A DNA stretch of 64,000 bases, from contig NZ_KK211066.1 of assembly GCF_000620085.1 (NCBI RefSeq), positions 134,318 through 198,317 on the forward strand. Reading direction: 5' to 3'. Source of the stretch: Marinobacterium jannaschii DSM 6295 (GTDB taxonomy: Bacteria > Pseudomonadota > Gammaproteobacteria > Pseudomonadales > Balneatricaceae). The notes beneath the pieces were generated by a model. That model was not told the DNA's origin, searched no databases, and worked only from the letters and a program-made list of their open reading frames with translations. Of this stretch, positions 29,001 through 39,912 are shown piece by piece; position 1 is the stretch's first letter, and each line of letters starts with the position of its first letter. The translations under genes and the position numbers were made by a program.

Positions 29001-29513
29001 CTACTTTACCAGTTCCAGCAGATCACTGCGGTACTCCGCCAGATCCGGCACCAGCCCTAATTCAGTACAATCTCGCAGATGGGCTTCACCCTGTTTCACC
29101 GTCTCGCTTTCCCCGAATTCATTGTCTTCCAGATACTGCACCCGCTGGGTCGCCTGATAATGGAACGCCAGTACGACCGCCGCACTCTGGTTTCCCTCTT
29201 GCAGCAGCGCTTTCCATTTATGAATCTTGTTCTGGATTCGCAGTGTTTCCCGCTTCAGCTTCCAGACGTAGATAAGCTCCTCCAGCTCAGGGCGATGACG
29301 GAAGAGTGCAAAAATACCACCGCTGACAAGCAAACCGGCCAACACTCCGGCCAGGTTAATCCAGGTATTTTCGCCTTCGGGATTACCGACCCAATGACGC
29401 AGTAAAGTGGCACTGCTTACGCCCAGCACACCAAACACCAGCATGCAGATGATCGATACCTGGCGGTAACGTTTACGGTACAGCGTCTTATCTATATTTC
29501 TTAATTCCATCAT
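29001..29513 (-). CDS. DUF3087 family membrane protein
   Basis: A 170-residue protein with two helices (about residues 20-42 and 52-70) and a cytoplasmic helical C-terminus. The pattern MELRNIDKTLYRKRYRQVSI, INLAGVLAGLL and YVWKLKRETLRIQNKI marks DUF3087, of unknown function. Tandem ATGs are present and the second (29510) has better spacing from AGGA. It is convergent with rdgC. No role can be given. Confidence 0.8.
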   Translation of the reverse strand: MMELRNIDKTLYRKRYRQVSIICMLVFGVLGVSSATLLRHWVGNPEGENTWINLAGVLAGLLVSGGIFALFRHRPELEELIYVWKLKRETLRIQNKIHKWKALLQEGNQSAAVVLAFHYQATQRVQYLEDNEFGESETVKQGEAHLRDCTELGLVPDLAEYRSDLLELVK

Positions 29514-29742
29514 TAATCCTGAAAAGTATTAACCTGCGCTTGAACTCTGCCAGACGCTGTGTAGACTAGCCGCACATTTCATACATCGAACCGGTAAATT
29601 GCAACTACTACCGGCACAATGTCTACGAATTGCCCAGACCAGCGATATCTGCCTATATCACCTCTGCCGCTCAAACAGTTGAAATCGATACTAGGATCCT
29701 TATCTGACAGGGCTTTAACCCTAAAGCGATAGTGTAAGTTAT

Positions 29743-30372
29743 ATGTACTCCATCAAAGAGATGTTTTACAGCCTGCAGGGTGAAGGTGCCCACAGCGGCC
29801 GTCCGGCTATTTTCTGTCGCTTTACCGGCTGCAACCTCTGGTCTGGCCGGGAGCAGGATCGGGCAAAGGCGATATGTGATTTCTGCGATACCGACTTTAT
29901 CGGTACAGATGGCAGCAATGGCGGAAAATTTAAAACCGCCGCCGAACTGGCTCAGGCCATCCTCTCCCTATGGCCGCAGGACAGGAAAGATTGCTATGTG
30001 ATTTTCACCGGCGGAGAACCTGCGCTACAGCTGGACGATGAGCTGATTGCCGCTTGCAAAGCGCTGGGTATGGTCATCGCCATTGAAACCAACGGTACCA
30101 AACCACTTCCGAACGGAATTGACTGGATCTGTGTGAGCCCCAAAGCCAGCGCGGAAGTGATTATCGAGCGCGGCAACGAGCTTAAGCTGGTTTATCCTCA
30201 AACCGACGCAATGCCCAGCCGTTTCGAATCGATGCAGTTTGAACACTTCTACCTGCAACCGATGGATGGCCCGGCAAGATCGGAAAACACCTCGGCCACA
30301 GTACAATACTGCCTGGAAAATCCGCGCTGGAAGCTAAGTCTGCAGACGCATAAGATTATCGGCATCGAGTAA
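29743..30372 (+). CDS. queE: 7-carboxy-7-deazaguanine synthase
   Basis: A 209-residue radical SAM enzyme of queuosine synthesis that converts 6-carboxytetrahydropterin to CDG. The start MYSIKEMFYSLQGEG is diagnostic. The cluster is the insertion form C-x14-C-x2-C (GCNLWSGREQ then ICDFCDTDF), as in proteobacterial QueE proteins. VIFTGGEPALQ is the SAM glycine motif. No queC, queD or queF is nearby, and no preQ1 riboswitch-like fold was found in the 230-nt leader. Confidence 0.94.
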   Translation: MYSIKEMFYSLQGEGAHSGRPAIFCRFTGCNLWSGREQDRAKAICDFCDTDFIGTDGSNGGKFKTAAELAQAILSLWPQDRKDCYVIFTGGEPALQLDDELIAACKALGMVIAIETNGTKPLPNGIDWICVSPKASAEVIIERGNELKLVYPQTDAMPSRFESMQFEHFYLQPMDGPARSENTSATVQYCLENPRWKLSLQTHKIIGIE

Positions 30373-30386
30373 ATACCCGCCTTCCC

Positions 30387-31259
30387 TCAGGCAATCTCTT
30401 TTTGCCCCAATCGTCGGCGGTAAAGAATGAGTAGCAGCGCCGGCAGGTTCATCAAGATTCCGTACACCAGCGCTGTCGCTGCCATATCAGCGCGCTGCAG
30501 CACAACCGCTGTAACAAATATCGCTGTCGCAGCATTCTGAATGCCAACTTCCACCACCAGCGTCCAGCACTGCCGGTCATCAAGACCAAACTGGCGTGAC
30601 AACATCAGGGATACACCGGCAGCCAGCAGAATCAGACACACCACAGCCGGCCCCGACTCGATAAGCAATCCCGGCAGGCGCTCAAGATTGACTGTGACAA
30701 TCAAGCCGACAGCGACGGCCATGAACAGCAGCGCCGCTCGGCCTACCCAGTGCCTGAGCACGGCAGCGGATGCGGGGAACCGACTGGCAAACCACATTCC
30801 CAACAGCACCGGCAAAACGCTCATAACCAGTAGCTTAGCCATCACTGTAATAACCGGAAACTGCGCGGCTGGCATATCCGGCATTAGCTGACTGAGGAAA
30901 AATGCGGCCAACAGCGGCAGCGTGAAAGGCGTCAGCAAACTACTGACCGCGGTCAGAGACACGGACAACGCCGTATCCCCTCTGGCCAGCAGAGTAATAA
31001 TGTTAGAGGTGGCCCCTCCGGGCGAAAGAGTCAGGATAATCAGCCCCAGCGCGATCGGCGCAGTGAGGCCAAAAAGCCCGATTACCAGCCAGCCTAACAG
31101 CGGTAGCAGCGCGATCTGCAGGAACAGCCCTAACAGCAGTCCGCGAGGCCGTCTGAAGACTTCAATAAACTGCGCCATTGACAGGGTTAGCCCAAGACCC
31201 AGCATAATCGTGAATAACGCAGCGGGTAAAACCAGCTGAGGGATAAGTGCGCCGGACAA
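30387..31259 (-). CDS. Bile acid:sodium symporter (BASS) family transporter
   Basis: A 290-residue inner-membrane protein with nine to ten helices. The family blocks LTLSPGGATSNIITLLARGDTALSVSLTAVSSL and VEVGIQNAATAIFVTAVVL form the crossed Na+-binding helices of the BASS/ASBT fold. The start is a TTG at 31259 with AGGAGG 6 nt upstream. The substrate is unknown; family members move organic anions such as bile acids, pantoate or pyruvate. It converges on queE. Confidence 0.88.
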   Translation of the reverse strand: MSGALIPQLVLPAALFTIMLGLGLTLSMAQFIEVFRRPRGLLLGLFLQIALLPLLGWLVIGLFGLTAPIALGLIILTLSPGGATSNIITLLARGDTALSVSLTAVSSLLTPFTLPLLAAFFLSQLMPDMPAAQFPVITVMAKLLVMSVLPVLLGMWFASRFPASAAVLRHWVGRAALLFMAVAVGLIVTVNLERLPGLLIESGPAVVCLILLAAGVSLMLSRQFGLDDRQCWTLVVEVGIQNAATAIFVTAVVLQRADMAATALVYGILMNLPALLLILYRRRLGQKEIA

Positions 31260-31635
31260 CCTGGGCCTCCTGAAATCAGATCCATTGAATATGGCTGGCA
31301 GTGTATAGCAACTTTCCGCAGCGCAACACCGCTTTCATTCAGTCAACATCGCACGGGGCGCAGCCTGAAAAGGACTACCCACAACTTCTGTGGATAAGCT
31401 TGTGAGTTACACAAATGAAACAGGCTGTAACCCTTATGAAACGTTACGCCCACTTAAATTGATCATTTTTTAGCCACCCGCTAAAGCCCTATTAATTTCA
31501 ACTACTTACTTATGGCGGTTGCACCCGTTTTGACGGAAAAACCAGCGTCAGGATAACAGTAGCGAAAGCAACTGGTACTATAATCGGCTAAGGAAGCCAA
31601 CTCTGAGCGTAATATGCATCAATCCGGGAGACGGA
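31260..31635. other. Intergenic region with a lone DnaA box and palindromes
   Basis: A 376-nt divergent gap. It has a small hairpin CCACA-ACTTC-TGTGG (31379-31393) overlapping a consensus DnaA box TGTGGATAA (31389-31397, complement TTATCCACA). A palindrome TTGTG-AGTTA-CACAA (31400-31414) and an inverted GTAAC/GTTAC pair (about 31426-31446) follow. No open frame is present. A single DnaA box does not make an origin. Confidence 0.5.
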
Positions 31636-32772
31636 ATGGAACGCAATGCCACTGAGCAAAAAGCCGCGGAAAAAGTCACGCTGATAGGCGCTGTTATAGA
31701 TGCCTTTTTGGGCGCCCTTAAGGTCGTTGTGGGAACCCTTTCCCACTCCAGTGCGCTGATTGCCGATGGCATTCACTCGCTCTCAGACCTTCTGACCGAC
31801 TTACTGGTAGTGGTCGTCATCCGCATCTCGGGCAAGGAAGCTGATAAAGAGCATCCCTGGGGGCATGGCCGCTTTGAAACGGTCGGCACCGTTATTCTCG
31901 GCTCGGTGCTAATCGCCATTGCCGGTGCCATGGGCTATGAGAATGCGGTCAAGCTGTTTCAGGGTGAGCCGTCCCAGACACCACAATGGCCCGCATTACT
32001 GGCGGCTGCGATTTCGATCGGTGCCAAGGAATGGATCTATCACTACACCCGGGCGATCGGCGAGAAGCTTAAATCTGACCTGCTGATCGCAAATGCATGG
32101 CACAGCCGCACCGATGCCCTTTCTTCTATTGTGGTCTTAGCAGGCGTGGCAGGAGCCATGATGGGGATATGGTGGCTTGATGCGGTAGCCGCACTGGCAG
32201 TGTCCCTGTTGGTCGCTAAAATCGGCTGGTCACTGACCTGGGACAGCATTAAGGAGCTGGTCGACACCGCCCTGCCTGCCGAGCGGGTCACCGCGCTGAA
32301 AGAAGTCATCATGGACGTCGAAGGGGTACTCGACGTTCACAGTTTCAAAAGCAGGAAGATGGCCGGCCGCGGTATTCTCGAGATGCACCTGCAGGTTAAA
32401 CCCGGCATCAGCGCCTCTGAAGGCCATTATATTGGCGACTCGGCGGTCTGTAATATCCTGCAGAAATTCGATGATATCGCGCATATCATCTTCCATATCG
32501 ATACTTACAACGACGAATCGGACAACTACTGTAAAACACTGCCGATGCGGCCGGAAGTTTCCGATATACTCAGCGACCGGCTCTCGCAAATCGATACAAC
32601 ACTGACGCAATGGTCTCAGCTCACCCTGCATTACAGTGACAAAATTGAGATAGAGCTTTATTACACCAGCCTGCCTGGCATTACAGCACGGCAGCTGGAG
32701 CAACAACTACAGCAGTCCCTGAGTGCCTCCGCCCCCTGGTGCGGCAGGATTCAGGTGTGGAACAAATCCTGA
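31636..32772 (+). CDS. Cation diffusion facilitator family metal exporter
   Basis: A 378-residue CDF transporter with six helices and a cytoplasmic dimer domain plus a C-terminal extension. Metal site A reads DGIHSLSDLLTD in helix 2 and HSRTDALSS in helix 5. The DHPWGHGRFE-like loop (EHPWGHGRFET) is present. The His/Asp pattern is compatible with Zn, Fe or Mn. Its length exceeds FieF (about 300), with about 80 extra C-terminal residues. The ATG has GGGAG upstream; yigZ follows immediately. Confidence 0.9.
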   Translation: MERNATEQKAAEKVTLIGAVIDAFLGALKVVVGTLSHSSALIADGIHSLSDLLTDLLVVVVIRISGKEADKEHPWGHGRFETVGTVILGSVLIAIAGAMGYENAVKLFQGEPSQTPQWPALLAAAISIGAKEWIYHYTRAIGEKLKSDLLIANAWHSRTDALSSIVVLAGVAGAMMGIWWLDAVAALAVSLLVAKIGWSLTWDSIKELVDTALPAERVTALKEVIMDVEGVLDVHSFKSRKMAGRGILEMHLQVKPGISASEGHYIGDSAVCNILQKFDDIAHIIFHIDTYNDESDNYCKTLPMRPEVSDILSDRLSQIDTTLTQWSQLTLHYSDKIEIELYYTSLPGITARQLEQQLQQSLSASAPWCGRIQVWNKS

Positions 32773-32773
32773 T

Positions 32774-33382
32774 ATGTCCCAATACCTTCGTCCCGCCGGC
32801 GACTTTGAAACTGAAATCGTGATTAAGAACAGTCGCTTTATAACGTACGTGGCCCACACTCCGGACAATTTCAGCTCAGACCAGTTCATAGACCGTATCC
32901 GGCAGCTTCATCCCGGAGCGAACCACAACTGCTGGGCAAGGATTACGGCGGCTCCCGGTGATGGCCGCTTCTGGTCCTGTTCCGACGACGGCGAACCCAA
33001 AGGTACAGCCGGACGCCCCATGTTAACGGTGCTTGAGCATAGCGGCGTCGGCGAGATTACCGCCGTTGTAACCCGCTATTTCGGCGGCGTTAAACTGGGC
33101 ACAGGCGGGTTGGTGCGGGCATATGGTCAGGCCGTGAACGAAGCGCTCGCCAGCATGCCTACGGAACCGGTGGTCGCTCGGGATACAATCACCCTGCTGG
33201 CTGACTTCAATCAGACCGGTACCATTGAGCATCTGATCTCGCGCTTTGAGATTACTGTCGCGGATCGCCAATGGGGTGAGCAGCTTAAGATCGAAGCGGA
33301 GATTGACAGCGAACGGCTAAATGATCTGCAGCAGGCAATCGCGCCCTACGGTAATGAACTTCAGCTTATCACTGATAAATAG
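32774..33382 (+). CDS. YigZ/IMPACT family protein
   Basis: A 202-residue protein of the UPF0029/IMPACT family. FETEIVIKNSRFITYVAHTPD begins the first domain, and the signature GEPKGTAGRPMLTVLE with VVTRYFGGVKLGTGGLVRAYG is complete. A second ferredoxin-like DUF1949 domain follows. Its function is uncertain, with possible nucleic acid or translation-factor binding. It starts 1 nt after the CDF stop, so the two are co-transcribed. Confidence 0.92.
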   Translation: MSQYLRPAGDFETEIVIKNSRFITYVAHTPDNFSSDQFIDRIRQLHPGANHNCWARITAAPGDGRFWSCSDDGEPKGTAGRPMLTVLEHSGVGEITAVVTRYFGGVKLGTGGLVRAYGQAVNEALASMPTEPVVARDTITLLADFNQTGTIEHLISRFEITVADRQWGEQLKIEAEIDSERLNDLQQAIAPYGNELQLITDK

Positions 33383-33887
33383 TTAATCAGCTGCCAATAC
33401 TAAAAATCTTGAATTCAGCTTCAGTGTCGTCTGAATAACCCGCCTGAAAACAGCGGCCGTCCGGACCTGATCAACCTTACCCTCAACCGGTTCAATACAA
33501 ATAACGCCTTTTAGCCAACAGTTCACGACCAGATAAGCAATATCGATTACTCAATAATCTATATTCGGACAGGGAAGTTGACCTCTATCATTACAGGCCG
33601 CCACGGTAGAGGATATGCTACTAAGTCTGGTATTAAGGCGACTGTTTTTAGGTCGTTTGACGGAGACCACAGGCAATCGATGCGTGATAGCCTTTATGTA
33701 ATGATCATTCACGACATTCGTCCTTATCGGCGTTATATGCTGCGCGCACCGGGCGAATTTGCTATGCTGACGCCAGATTAAAACAACTGTTTAAAACCGA
33801 AAAGCCAGAGAGCTTTGGTTGAGTGCCGTATAGGGATCGATGCGTGGGAACGGATTCCGGAATTTAAGCGTTACGCGAAGAGGAAGT
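33383..33887. other. Intergenic region before the soluble GGDEF gene
   Basis: About 505 nt with no frame that looks coding. A 67-codon frame at 33578-33781 has no ribosome site and atypical composition. No c-di-GMP riboswitch core was recognised. Nothing else is supported. Confidence 0.4.
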
Positions 33888-34895
33888 ATGAATTTCGCAG
33901 AGAATAATAGCCAAGCCGCCGAGTATCTTCGCCAGGCCGTCCCCCTGATGGTGAAGCACAATATCGCGCCAAACCCGCTAAACTACGCCCTGTGGTATAC
34001 CTACGTATCCAAACGTATTCCACAACTGAACTCTGAGCTTGATAAGACGCTCAAGACTTACGGCACCTGTCCTAACCGGTTAAGTGAGGAGCTTTTCCGA
34101 GAGCACCTTATCCGGCAGGAGTTTGATGACACTGAAAAGTTTCAGTCAAATCTGGTCGGTATTATCAACGACCTGCATAAACACACTGAAGTTACCGCCG
34201 AGAATACACGCGACTATGGTGATGCCCTGGCGGAAGGCATCGAAGCACTGCAGGGTGAAGGCCAGCTGCCGCTGGAATCAGTCCTAAGGAGCCTTGCCAG
34301 CAAGACCGCTGAGATCGGACGCTCGACTCTGCAGTTCCAGCAGAAGATCAATGACGCGCAGGCAGAGATACAGCAGCTTAAACAGGAACTGCAACGTAGC
34401 CGTCAGGATGCCCGCATAGACCCCCTCACCGGTCTGTTTAACCGCCGCGTATTCGACAGCGAAATCACGCCATTGCTTGATGCCGCCGTTCCACTCAGCC
34501 TGGTTATCGTCGATATCGATCACTTTAAGCGCTTTAATGACGACTACGGTCATCTTATGGGCGATAAAGTGCTGCAGTACGTCGGCAAGCTGCTCCGCGA
34601 TAGCTGTTCGGAGCCGAACCTCCCGGTGCGGTTCGGCGGCGAAGAATTCGCTATTTTGCTGCAAAAGGCCACTGTAGCTGAAGCGGCAGAAGTCGCCGAG
34701 AGCCTGCGCCAGAAAATTCAGGCAATCCGCATCAAGCAGAAGAAATCCGGCGATGTTATCAGCTCTATCACCGCTTCCTTCGGTATCGCCGAAATCAAGC
34801 CACAGGAAAGCCGTGACCAGCTGATCGAACGGGCCGATAAGGCCCTGTATCAAGCCAAGGAAAACGGCAGGAATCAGGTTGTAATCGCAGATTAA
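33888..34895 (+). CDS. Soluble diguanylate cyclase (GGDEF)
   Basis: A 335-residue cytoplasmic protein. The N-terminal helical domain (RQAVPLMVKHNIAPNPLNYALWYTYVS) is followed by a coiled coil and a GGDEF domain with DPLTGLFNRRVFD and an active RFGGEEFAIL site. It makes c-di-GMP from two GTP. The allosteric I-site (RxxD five residues before GGEEF) reads SEPN, so product inhibition through that site is unlikely. The start is an ATG with a perfect AGAGGA site; the frame runs further upstream without one. Confidence 0.92.
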   Translation: MNFAENNSQAAEYLRQAVPLMVKHNIAPNPLNYALWYTYVSKRIPQLNSELDKTLKTYGTCPNRLSEELFREHLIRQEFDDTEKFQSNLVGIINDLHKHTEVTAENTRDYGDALAEGIEALQGEGQLPLESVLRSLASKTAEIGRSTLQFQQKINDAQAEIQQLKQELQRSRQDARIDPLTGLFNRRVFDSEITPLLDAAVPLSLVIVDIDHFKRFNDDYGHLMGDKVLQYVGKLLRDSCSEPNLPVRFGGEEFAILLQKATVAEAAEVAESLRQKIQAIRIKQKKSGDVISSITASFGIAEIKPQESRDQLIERADKALYQAKENGRNQVVIAD

Positions 34896-34930
34896 AGCGC
34901 ATAACACTCAGTGCTGACATCTGTCAGAGT

Positions 34931-34967
34931 CAATAAAAACGGAGGCATCAGGCCTCCGTTTTTATTG
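34931..34967. terminator. Bidirectional terminator between GGDEF gene and sbcC
   Basis: A perfect 16-bp stem (CAATAAAAACGGAGGC / GCCTCCGTTTTTATTG) with a 5-nt loop has T tracts on both strands. It serves both converging genes. Confidence 0.95.
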
Positions 34968-34986
34968 TCAGGAAACGACTGCAATA

Positions 34987-37900
34987 TCAGGCCGGACTAA
35001 AGGCAAAGCGCTTATCCAGCCGGCTAATCCCAAGCCCACTCATTTTGCTCACCTGAATCTGGGTAGCGATACGCTCCTTCAATGCCTCCACATGGGAAAT
35101 TACGCCCACGGTTTTACCGGCAGCGTTGAGTGAGTCCAGCGCATCCAGCGCCATTTCGAGAGTTTCGCTGTCCAGCGTACCGAAGCCTTCGTCCAGAAAC
35201 AGCGAATCGATACTGGTTTTATGGCTGACCAGATCGGAAAGCCCGAGCGCCAGCGCCAGACTTGCAAGGAAGGTTTCGCCGCCGGACAATGTCTTTATAT
35301 CCCGGCAAACATCGGCCTGCCAGGTATCGATGACTGCCAGCTCCAGCTCTTCGCCCTGCTTTCGTGCCAGCTGATAGCGCCCCTGTAGCTGCACCAGGCG
35401 ACGGTTTGCCAGCGCCACTAGATGATCCAGTGTCAGCCCCTGGGCGAAGCGGCGGAACTTGCGCCCGTCCTTCGACCCGATCAGGCTGTTCAGACGTTGC
35501 CAGACATCGAGGTCCGCTATCGCCTTATCCAGTTCAGCGAGTAGTGCCTGTTGCGCCTGACGCTGCTGCAGGTCTTTCTCCAGATCGCGCCGGATTCCGG
35601 CTATCTCAATGGTGCAGTGTTCAATCAGCTGGTCAGTCTCTGTCAGATGCTGCACTACCTGATCGAAGGTCTTCTCGTCACTTCGGCCAGCCTCTAGCTG
35701 AGTCAGATGATCCGCAATATCCTTCAGACGGGCATCAAGCTGCATGCGGTTGTTATACAGCTCCTGCTCCAGTTGCTGCAGTGAAGCAAAGTCTGCCGCG
35801 CCCAGCCTGACGGACAGAAACGCCTCAACTGACTCCAGACCGCTTTCAGTCAGTTTCTGTTGCCATTGTTCGCGACATTGATCCAGTTCGGCACTGGCCT
35901 GCTGTAGCGCCTGGTGTTTAACCGCATACTCCCCCTCCAGCCTCTGCAGCTGCTGAGTCAGCAGCTGTTGTTGCTGTTGCAGCTGTTCGAAACCGGTCCG
36001 GGCGTTCAGCAGCTGGCTATCGATAGTTTCACTCTCGACGCCCAGTGATCTATCGCCAAACAGTCCCTTGCGTTGCTCAGCAACTTGTTCGGCGCAGCTG
36101 ACCCGTTGTGCCAGTTGCGCCCGGACCCCGGACAGATCTTCTGCAGCACGGCGGCCCTGTTCCTGAGAAAGCAGTTGCTGCTGATCAAGCTGTTGCAGCA
36201 TTTCGACCAGGCCCTGCCTTTGCTGCTGCTGAGCGAGATAGCGCTGGCTACCCGCCGCCAGGGTCTGCAGCCAGGCCTCAACCTGATCATCCATCTCAGG
36301 CCAGTCCAATCCCGAGGCATGCACTTCGGCTTTAAGGTTTTCAGTCAGATCTGCCAACGCCTGATCCGCCTGCGACAAGTCCTGCAGTAACCGCCCATGC
36401 TGCTGCTCAAGCTGTTGCTGCTGCTGGCCGATAAGGCCGAGTTTATGCTGCTGACCCTGCAGCTGCTGATCGGCACGCTGCCTCTCTTCACTCTGCTTTT
36501 GTTGTTGCTGTTTGAGCTGGTTCAGTTGCTGCATCTGCTGCGTCAGCAGGGCTCCCTGTTCCTCCTGCTGTTGCAGCCAGTGTTGCAACGGCTCGACCTG
36601 GTCCGGCAACAGGTTTACCTCCAGTATCGCAATATCCGCCTGCCACTGCTGCTGAATCTGCTGCAGTTCCTGCGCCAGCTTTTGCGCTAGATCGACACTG
36701 CCATTAATACGGGCCTCCAGCGCCGATTGCTCTGCTCGAAGCTGGCTGCCACGCTCCTGAATCTGTTTTAGCAGCAGCTCCTGGGCCTCCAGGCGCTGCC
36801 CGGTCTCCTGACTGTCGAGTGACTGGTAAGCCGCTACGGCGGGATGTTCTGTGGCACCACAGAGCGGACAGGGCTGGTCAGGTTGCAGCTGCTGGCGATG
36901 CACCGAAAGATCCGCGATCAGTTGCTCCTGCCGCATCAGCTGTTTCAGGTCTTTCAGTGTCTGATCTTCCCGCTTCCACTGCTCCCGGGTTTGTAACAGC
37001 CCGCTGTCGCAACGGTTTTTTTCCTGCTGCAACTGCGCCAGCGCCTTATCACTGTCCGCTTGTTCGCTCAGCAACGCAAAGTAGCGCTGCTGCAGGGCGA
37101 TCAACCGGTCTCGGGTACCACGCAGTTCACCCCAGCGATGATAACGCTGGCTTAGCAGCGCTTCATCATCACCATTCAACAGCGTCTTCAGCTGCAGTTC
37201 GGTCTCCTGCAGCTTCTGGCTCGCCGTATCCGATAGCGCTTTCAGTTGCCGTTGATCTCCCTGTAGCTGTACCTGATCCCGTTGCAACTGCTGTCGCTCG
37301 GACTCCAGTTGCTGCAGCCGGACCCGCAGATCCGCCTGCTGAATGCCCAGTTCACGGCGCTGGCTAAACTGTGGCCGCCAGCCGGACAAGCGTGATTCCA
37401 GCTCTGCGTAGCGGCTGTTGTGAGCCAGCCAGGCGTCGATTTCAGACTGCCGGGCAGCCGCTGCAGCCTGCTCCGCCTCCAGCGCCTTCCGTTGCCTGCT
37501 GTACTCTGCCTCGGCTTGTTGTTGCCTCTCCACTTCGGCACGCAACTGTTGTTGCTCTGTCGAAAGCCTTTCAAGTTCCCGATCCAGCGGCAGCACCTGC
37601 TCGCGCAACTGGCGGAAATCAGCCTGAGCCTGTTCAGCCAGCCCGACCCGGCTTTGGGCCTCTCGATACTGGGTTTCAAGAACCTGCAGGGCTTCGCGTT
37701 TCAGTCCCTGGTCCTGCTGCAGCGCGCTGGCCTCGGCACTCAGACGCTGGTGCTGTTGCTGGCGTTCCTGCAGCATATGCCAGTCCGGCTCCAGAACCAT
37801 CGCGGGGCGCGCCTGCTGCAGACGCTTAAGCGCATCGGCACTCTCCTCCTCACGCAGCAGCAGTTGGTTCTGCTCTGCTTCGACCTGCGCTTTCTGTTGC

Positions 37901-38661
37901 GATAATTGCTGATGTTTCAGATGCCACTGCTGAAGCTGCTCCAGCCGCTTGCGCTGTTCACGCTGTGCCTCATTCTGCGGCAGCAGCTCAGCCAGACGTT
38001 GCTCTAGCTGGGTCTGCGCCTCAGGTTGCAGTAGCTCTATTCCCTCCAGACGCGCACGCTGCTGTTGCAAGGCGGACTCCTTATCGCGGGCACGTTCAAA
38101 CACCGCCATGGAGATATCGCTATAGATCTCCGTACCGGTCAGTTCTTCCAGCAGTTCAGCACGATCATTGGCAGAGGCCTCCAGAAACGCAGCAAAACCG
38201 CCCTGAGCCAGCAGCATGGATCGGGTAAAACGCTCGAAATTCAGTCCGGTGATCGATTCAATCAGGGCCAGCTTCTCACTGATTTTCCGGCTCAGAACCT
38301 TGCCATCCGCATCCACCAGCTCGACCTGAGGTGCCTGCAGATTACCTTCAGCCTTACCTCGTGCGCGGCGCTGGGACCAGAAAGCACGGTATTCGATCCC
38401 CTTAACCTCAAATTCAACTTCAGCCAGTGACTCTGCGGTATGGCGGGTCATCAGTTCGTTGCTGCTCTGACTGACCTGTAAACGGGGGGTCTGGTGATAA
38501 AGCGCCAGGCAGATCGCATCCAGCAGCGAAGTTTTACCCGCGCCGGTGGGGCCGGTAATCGCAAACAGGCCGCTATTGACGAAGTCATCGCGGGTGAAGT
38601 CGATCTTCCACTCACCTTTCAGGGAGTTGATATTTTTCAGCCGCAGGCTAAGAATTCTCAT
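34987..38661 (-). CDS. sbcC: SbcC nuclease subunit (SMC-like ATPase)
   Basis: A 1224-residue Rad50-type ATPase of the SbcCD complex, which cuts DNA hairpins and protein-blocked ends. The N-terminal Walker A is [20 protein letters not shown] very long Gln-rich coiled coil is split by a zinc hook CPLC (Cys598, Cys601). The C-terminal half carries [18 protein letters not shown] and the Walker [13 protein letters not shown]. The ATG overlaps the sbcD stop by 4 nt. The length is slightly above the 1050-residue E. coli protein, owing to the coils. Confidence 0.97.
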   Translation of the reverse strand: MRILSLRLKNINSLKGEWKIDFTRDDFVNSGLFAITGPTGAGKTSLLDAICLALYHQTPRLQVSQSSNELMTRHTAESLAEVEFEVKGIEYRAFWSQRRARGKAEGNLQAPQVELVDADGKVLSRKISEKLALIESITGLNFERFTRSMLLAQGGFAAFLEASANDRAELLEELTGTEIYSDISMAVFERARDKESALQQQRARLEGIELLQPEAQTQLEQRLAELLPQNEAQREQRKRLEQLQQWHLKHQQLSQQKAQVEAEQNQLLLREEESADALKRLQQARPAMVLEPDWHMLQERQQQHQRLSAEASALQQDQGLKREALQVLETQYREAQSRVGLAEQAQADFRQLREQVLPLDRELERLSTEQQQLRAEVERQQQAEAEYSRQRKALEAEQAAAAARQSEIDAWLAHNSRYAELESRLSGWRPQFSQRRELGIQQADLRVRLQQLESERQQLQRDQVQLQGDQRQLKALSDTASQKLQETELQLKTLLNGDDEALLSQRYHRWGELRGTRDRLIALQQRYFALLSEQADSDKALAQLQQEKNRCDSGLLQTREQWKREDQTLKDLKQLMRQEQLIADLSVHRQQLQPDQPCPLCGATEHPAVAAYQSLDSQETGQRLEAQELLLKQIQERGSQLRAEQSALEARINGSVDLAQKLAQELQQIQQQWQADIAILEVNLLPDQVEPLQHWLQQQEEQGALLTQQMQQLNQLKQQQQKQSEERQRADQQLQGQQHKLGLIGQQQQQLEQQHGRLLQDLSQADQALADLTENLKAEVHASGLDWPEMDDQVEAWLQTLAAGSQRYLAQQQQRQGLVEMLQQLDQQQLLSQEQGRRAAEDLSGVRAQLAQRVSCAEQVAEQRKGLFGDRSLGVESETIDSQLLNARTGFEQLQQQQQLLTQQLQRLEGEYAVKHQALQQASAELDQCREQWQQKLTESGLESVEAFLSVRLGAADFASLQQLEQELYNNRMQLDARLKDIADHLTQLEAGRSDEKTFDQVVQHLTETDQLIEHCTIEIAGIRRDLEKDLQQRQAQQALLAELDKAIADLDVWQRLNSLIGSKDGRKFRRFAQGLTLDHLVALANRRLVQLQGRYQLARKQGEELELAVIDTWQADVCRDIKTLSGGETFLASLALALGLSDLVSHKTSIDSLFLDEGFGTLDSETLEMALDALDSLNAAGKTVGVISHVEALKERIATQIQVSKMSGLGISRLDKRFAFSPA

Positions 38662-39884
38662 CCGTTCAACTCCTCATCCAGCGACGCCCTGATCTCTGCA
38701 AAAGCATTTCTCAGGCCTGCCGCCGCAGGATCATTCTCCAGCGCTTCTGCGCTGAGGCGGCGTTCAAACACCTCATCAATATTCAATTCACTCAGGGTTT
38801 CCCGGGACTGCTGCTCCAGCCCCTGACGATTACGCTGACGCTGGCGACGCAATCGCAGAATCTCAACACCATGCTCTTCAGCCAGTGCCTGCAGACGGTT
38901 ATGCAAATCACTGAGATAATCATCTTCCTGGACCTCAATATCCAGCCACAGGGGCTTTGCCCGGAGACTCAACGGTTCCAGCTCCTGGAAGCGGGCTTCC
39001 AGTTGTTGCAGATTACCTTTCCAGCGAGCCATCGGCTGGGTATGGGGCACAGCCACCGGTGTAACGCTCTGGAGAGCCCCCTCAGAGAATTCGGCCAGCA
39101 GCACCTGCTTGTCGTTTCCGATCTCATCAAAGCTGAGCGGTATCGGTGAGCCGGAATAGCGCAGGTGCTCTTCACCCGCCACTTTCTGCGCCTTATGCAG
39201 GTGGCCCAGCGCCAGATAGTCCACAGGCGGAAAAGCCGATGCCGGAAAGGCTTCCAGCGTGCCGATATAGATCTCCCGTACCGATTCCGAACTGGTTGAA
39301 CCAACCGTCGTGAGATGCCCGGTAGCGATGATCGGCAAAGGACTGCTAAAGCTGTCCCGCAGCGCTTCAGCCTCGGTATAGAGCGCGGCATAGTGATCCG
39401 CAATCGCCTGTGTCATCGCCTGCTGTTTAGCCTCAGGGGATTCACCCGCCTGGCTGCTGACCAGATCGCGCGGGCGCAGATAGGGTATTGCGGCCAGAAC
39501 CGCCGCCGGCTCGCCGCTGCGGTCATGAATGACCACCAGCTGATCCCGGATCTCCGGCTGGGCACCGCCTATAACAGTGACATTCAGACAGGCCAGCAGG
39601 GTCCGCGACTCATGCAGGGTGGCCACTGAGTCATGGTTCCCCCCCAGAATAACCAGCTGACAACCGCTGGCCTGAATCTGCACCACAAAATGGTTGTAGA
39701 TCTCACGGGCATAGCTCGGGGGGGTGCCGGTGTCGAAAATATCGCCGGCAATTACCAGTGCATCGATCCGTTCCGATTCAATCAACACCAGGAGCCAGTC
39801 CAGAAAAGCCTGGTGCTCGTTAGCGCGGCTCTTTCCCATAAAGTTCTGGCCCAGATGCCAGTCGGAGGTGTGCAGCAGTCGCAT
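38658..39884 (-). CDS. sbcD: SbcD nuclease subunit
   Basis: A 408-residue Mre11-type metallophosphoesterase. The metal motifs are in order: [46 protein letters not shown] and [12 protein letters not shown]. It supplies the Mn-dependent exonuclease and endonuclease activity of SbcCD. It sits first in the sbcDC unit, 28 nt downstream of the modE stop, on the same strand. Confidence 0.97.
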   Translation of the reverse strand: MRLLHTSDWHLGQNFMGKSRANEHQAFLDWLLVLIESERIDALVIAGDIFDTGTPPSYAREIYNHFVVQIQASGCQLVILGGNHDSVATLHESRTLLACLNVTVIGGAQPEIRDQLVVIHDRSGEPAAVLAAIPYLRPRDLVSSQAGESPEAKQQAMTQAIADHYAALYTEAEALRDSFSSPLPIIATGHLTTVGSTSSESVREIYIGTLEAFPASAFPPVDYLALGHLHKAQKVAGEEHLRYSGSPIPLSFDEIGNDKQVLLAEFSEGALQSVTPVAVPHTQPMARWKGNLQQLEARFQELEPLSLRAKPLWLDIEVQEDDYLSDLHNRLQALAEEHGVEILRLRRQRQRNRQGLEQQSRETLSELNIDEVFERRLSAEALENDPAAAGLRNAFAEIRASLDEELNG

Positions 39885-39912
39885 GAAGTGCGGGTCTCTA
39901 TCAGCGGTAGAC

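Noticed and set aside
29514-29742. A preQ1 riboswitch before queE
   Set aside because: No preQ1 pseudoknot core or A-rich tail was found in the leader.
31389-31397. DnaA box as part of a replication origin
   Set aside because: A single box with no dnaA, dnaN or cluster of boxes nearby.
33578-33781. A 67-codon frame before the soluble GGDEF gene
   Set aside because: No ribosome site, no family resemblance and no coding-like composition.
36819-37367. Plus-strand frames opposite the sbcC coiled coil
   Set aside because: The Gln- and Leu-rich coil makes long open antisense frames by base composition.
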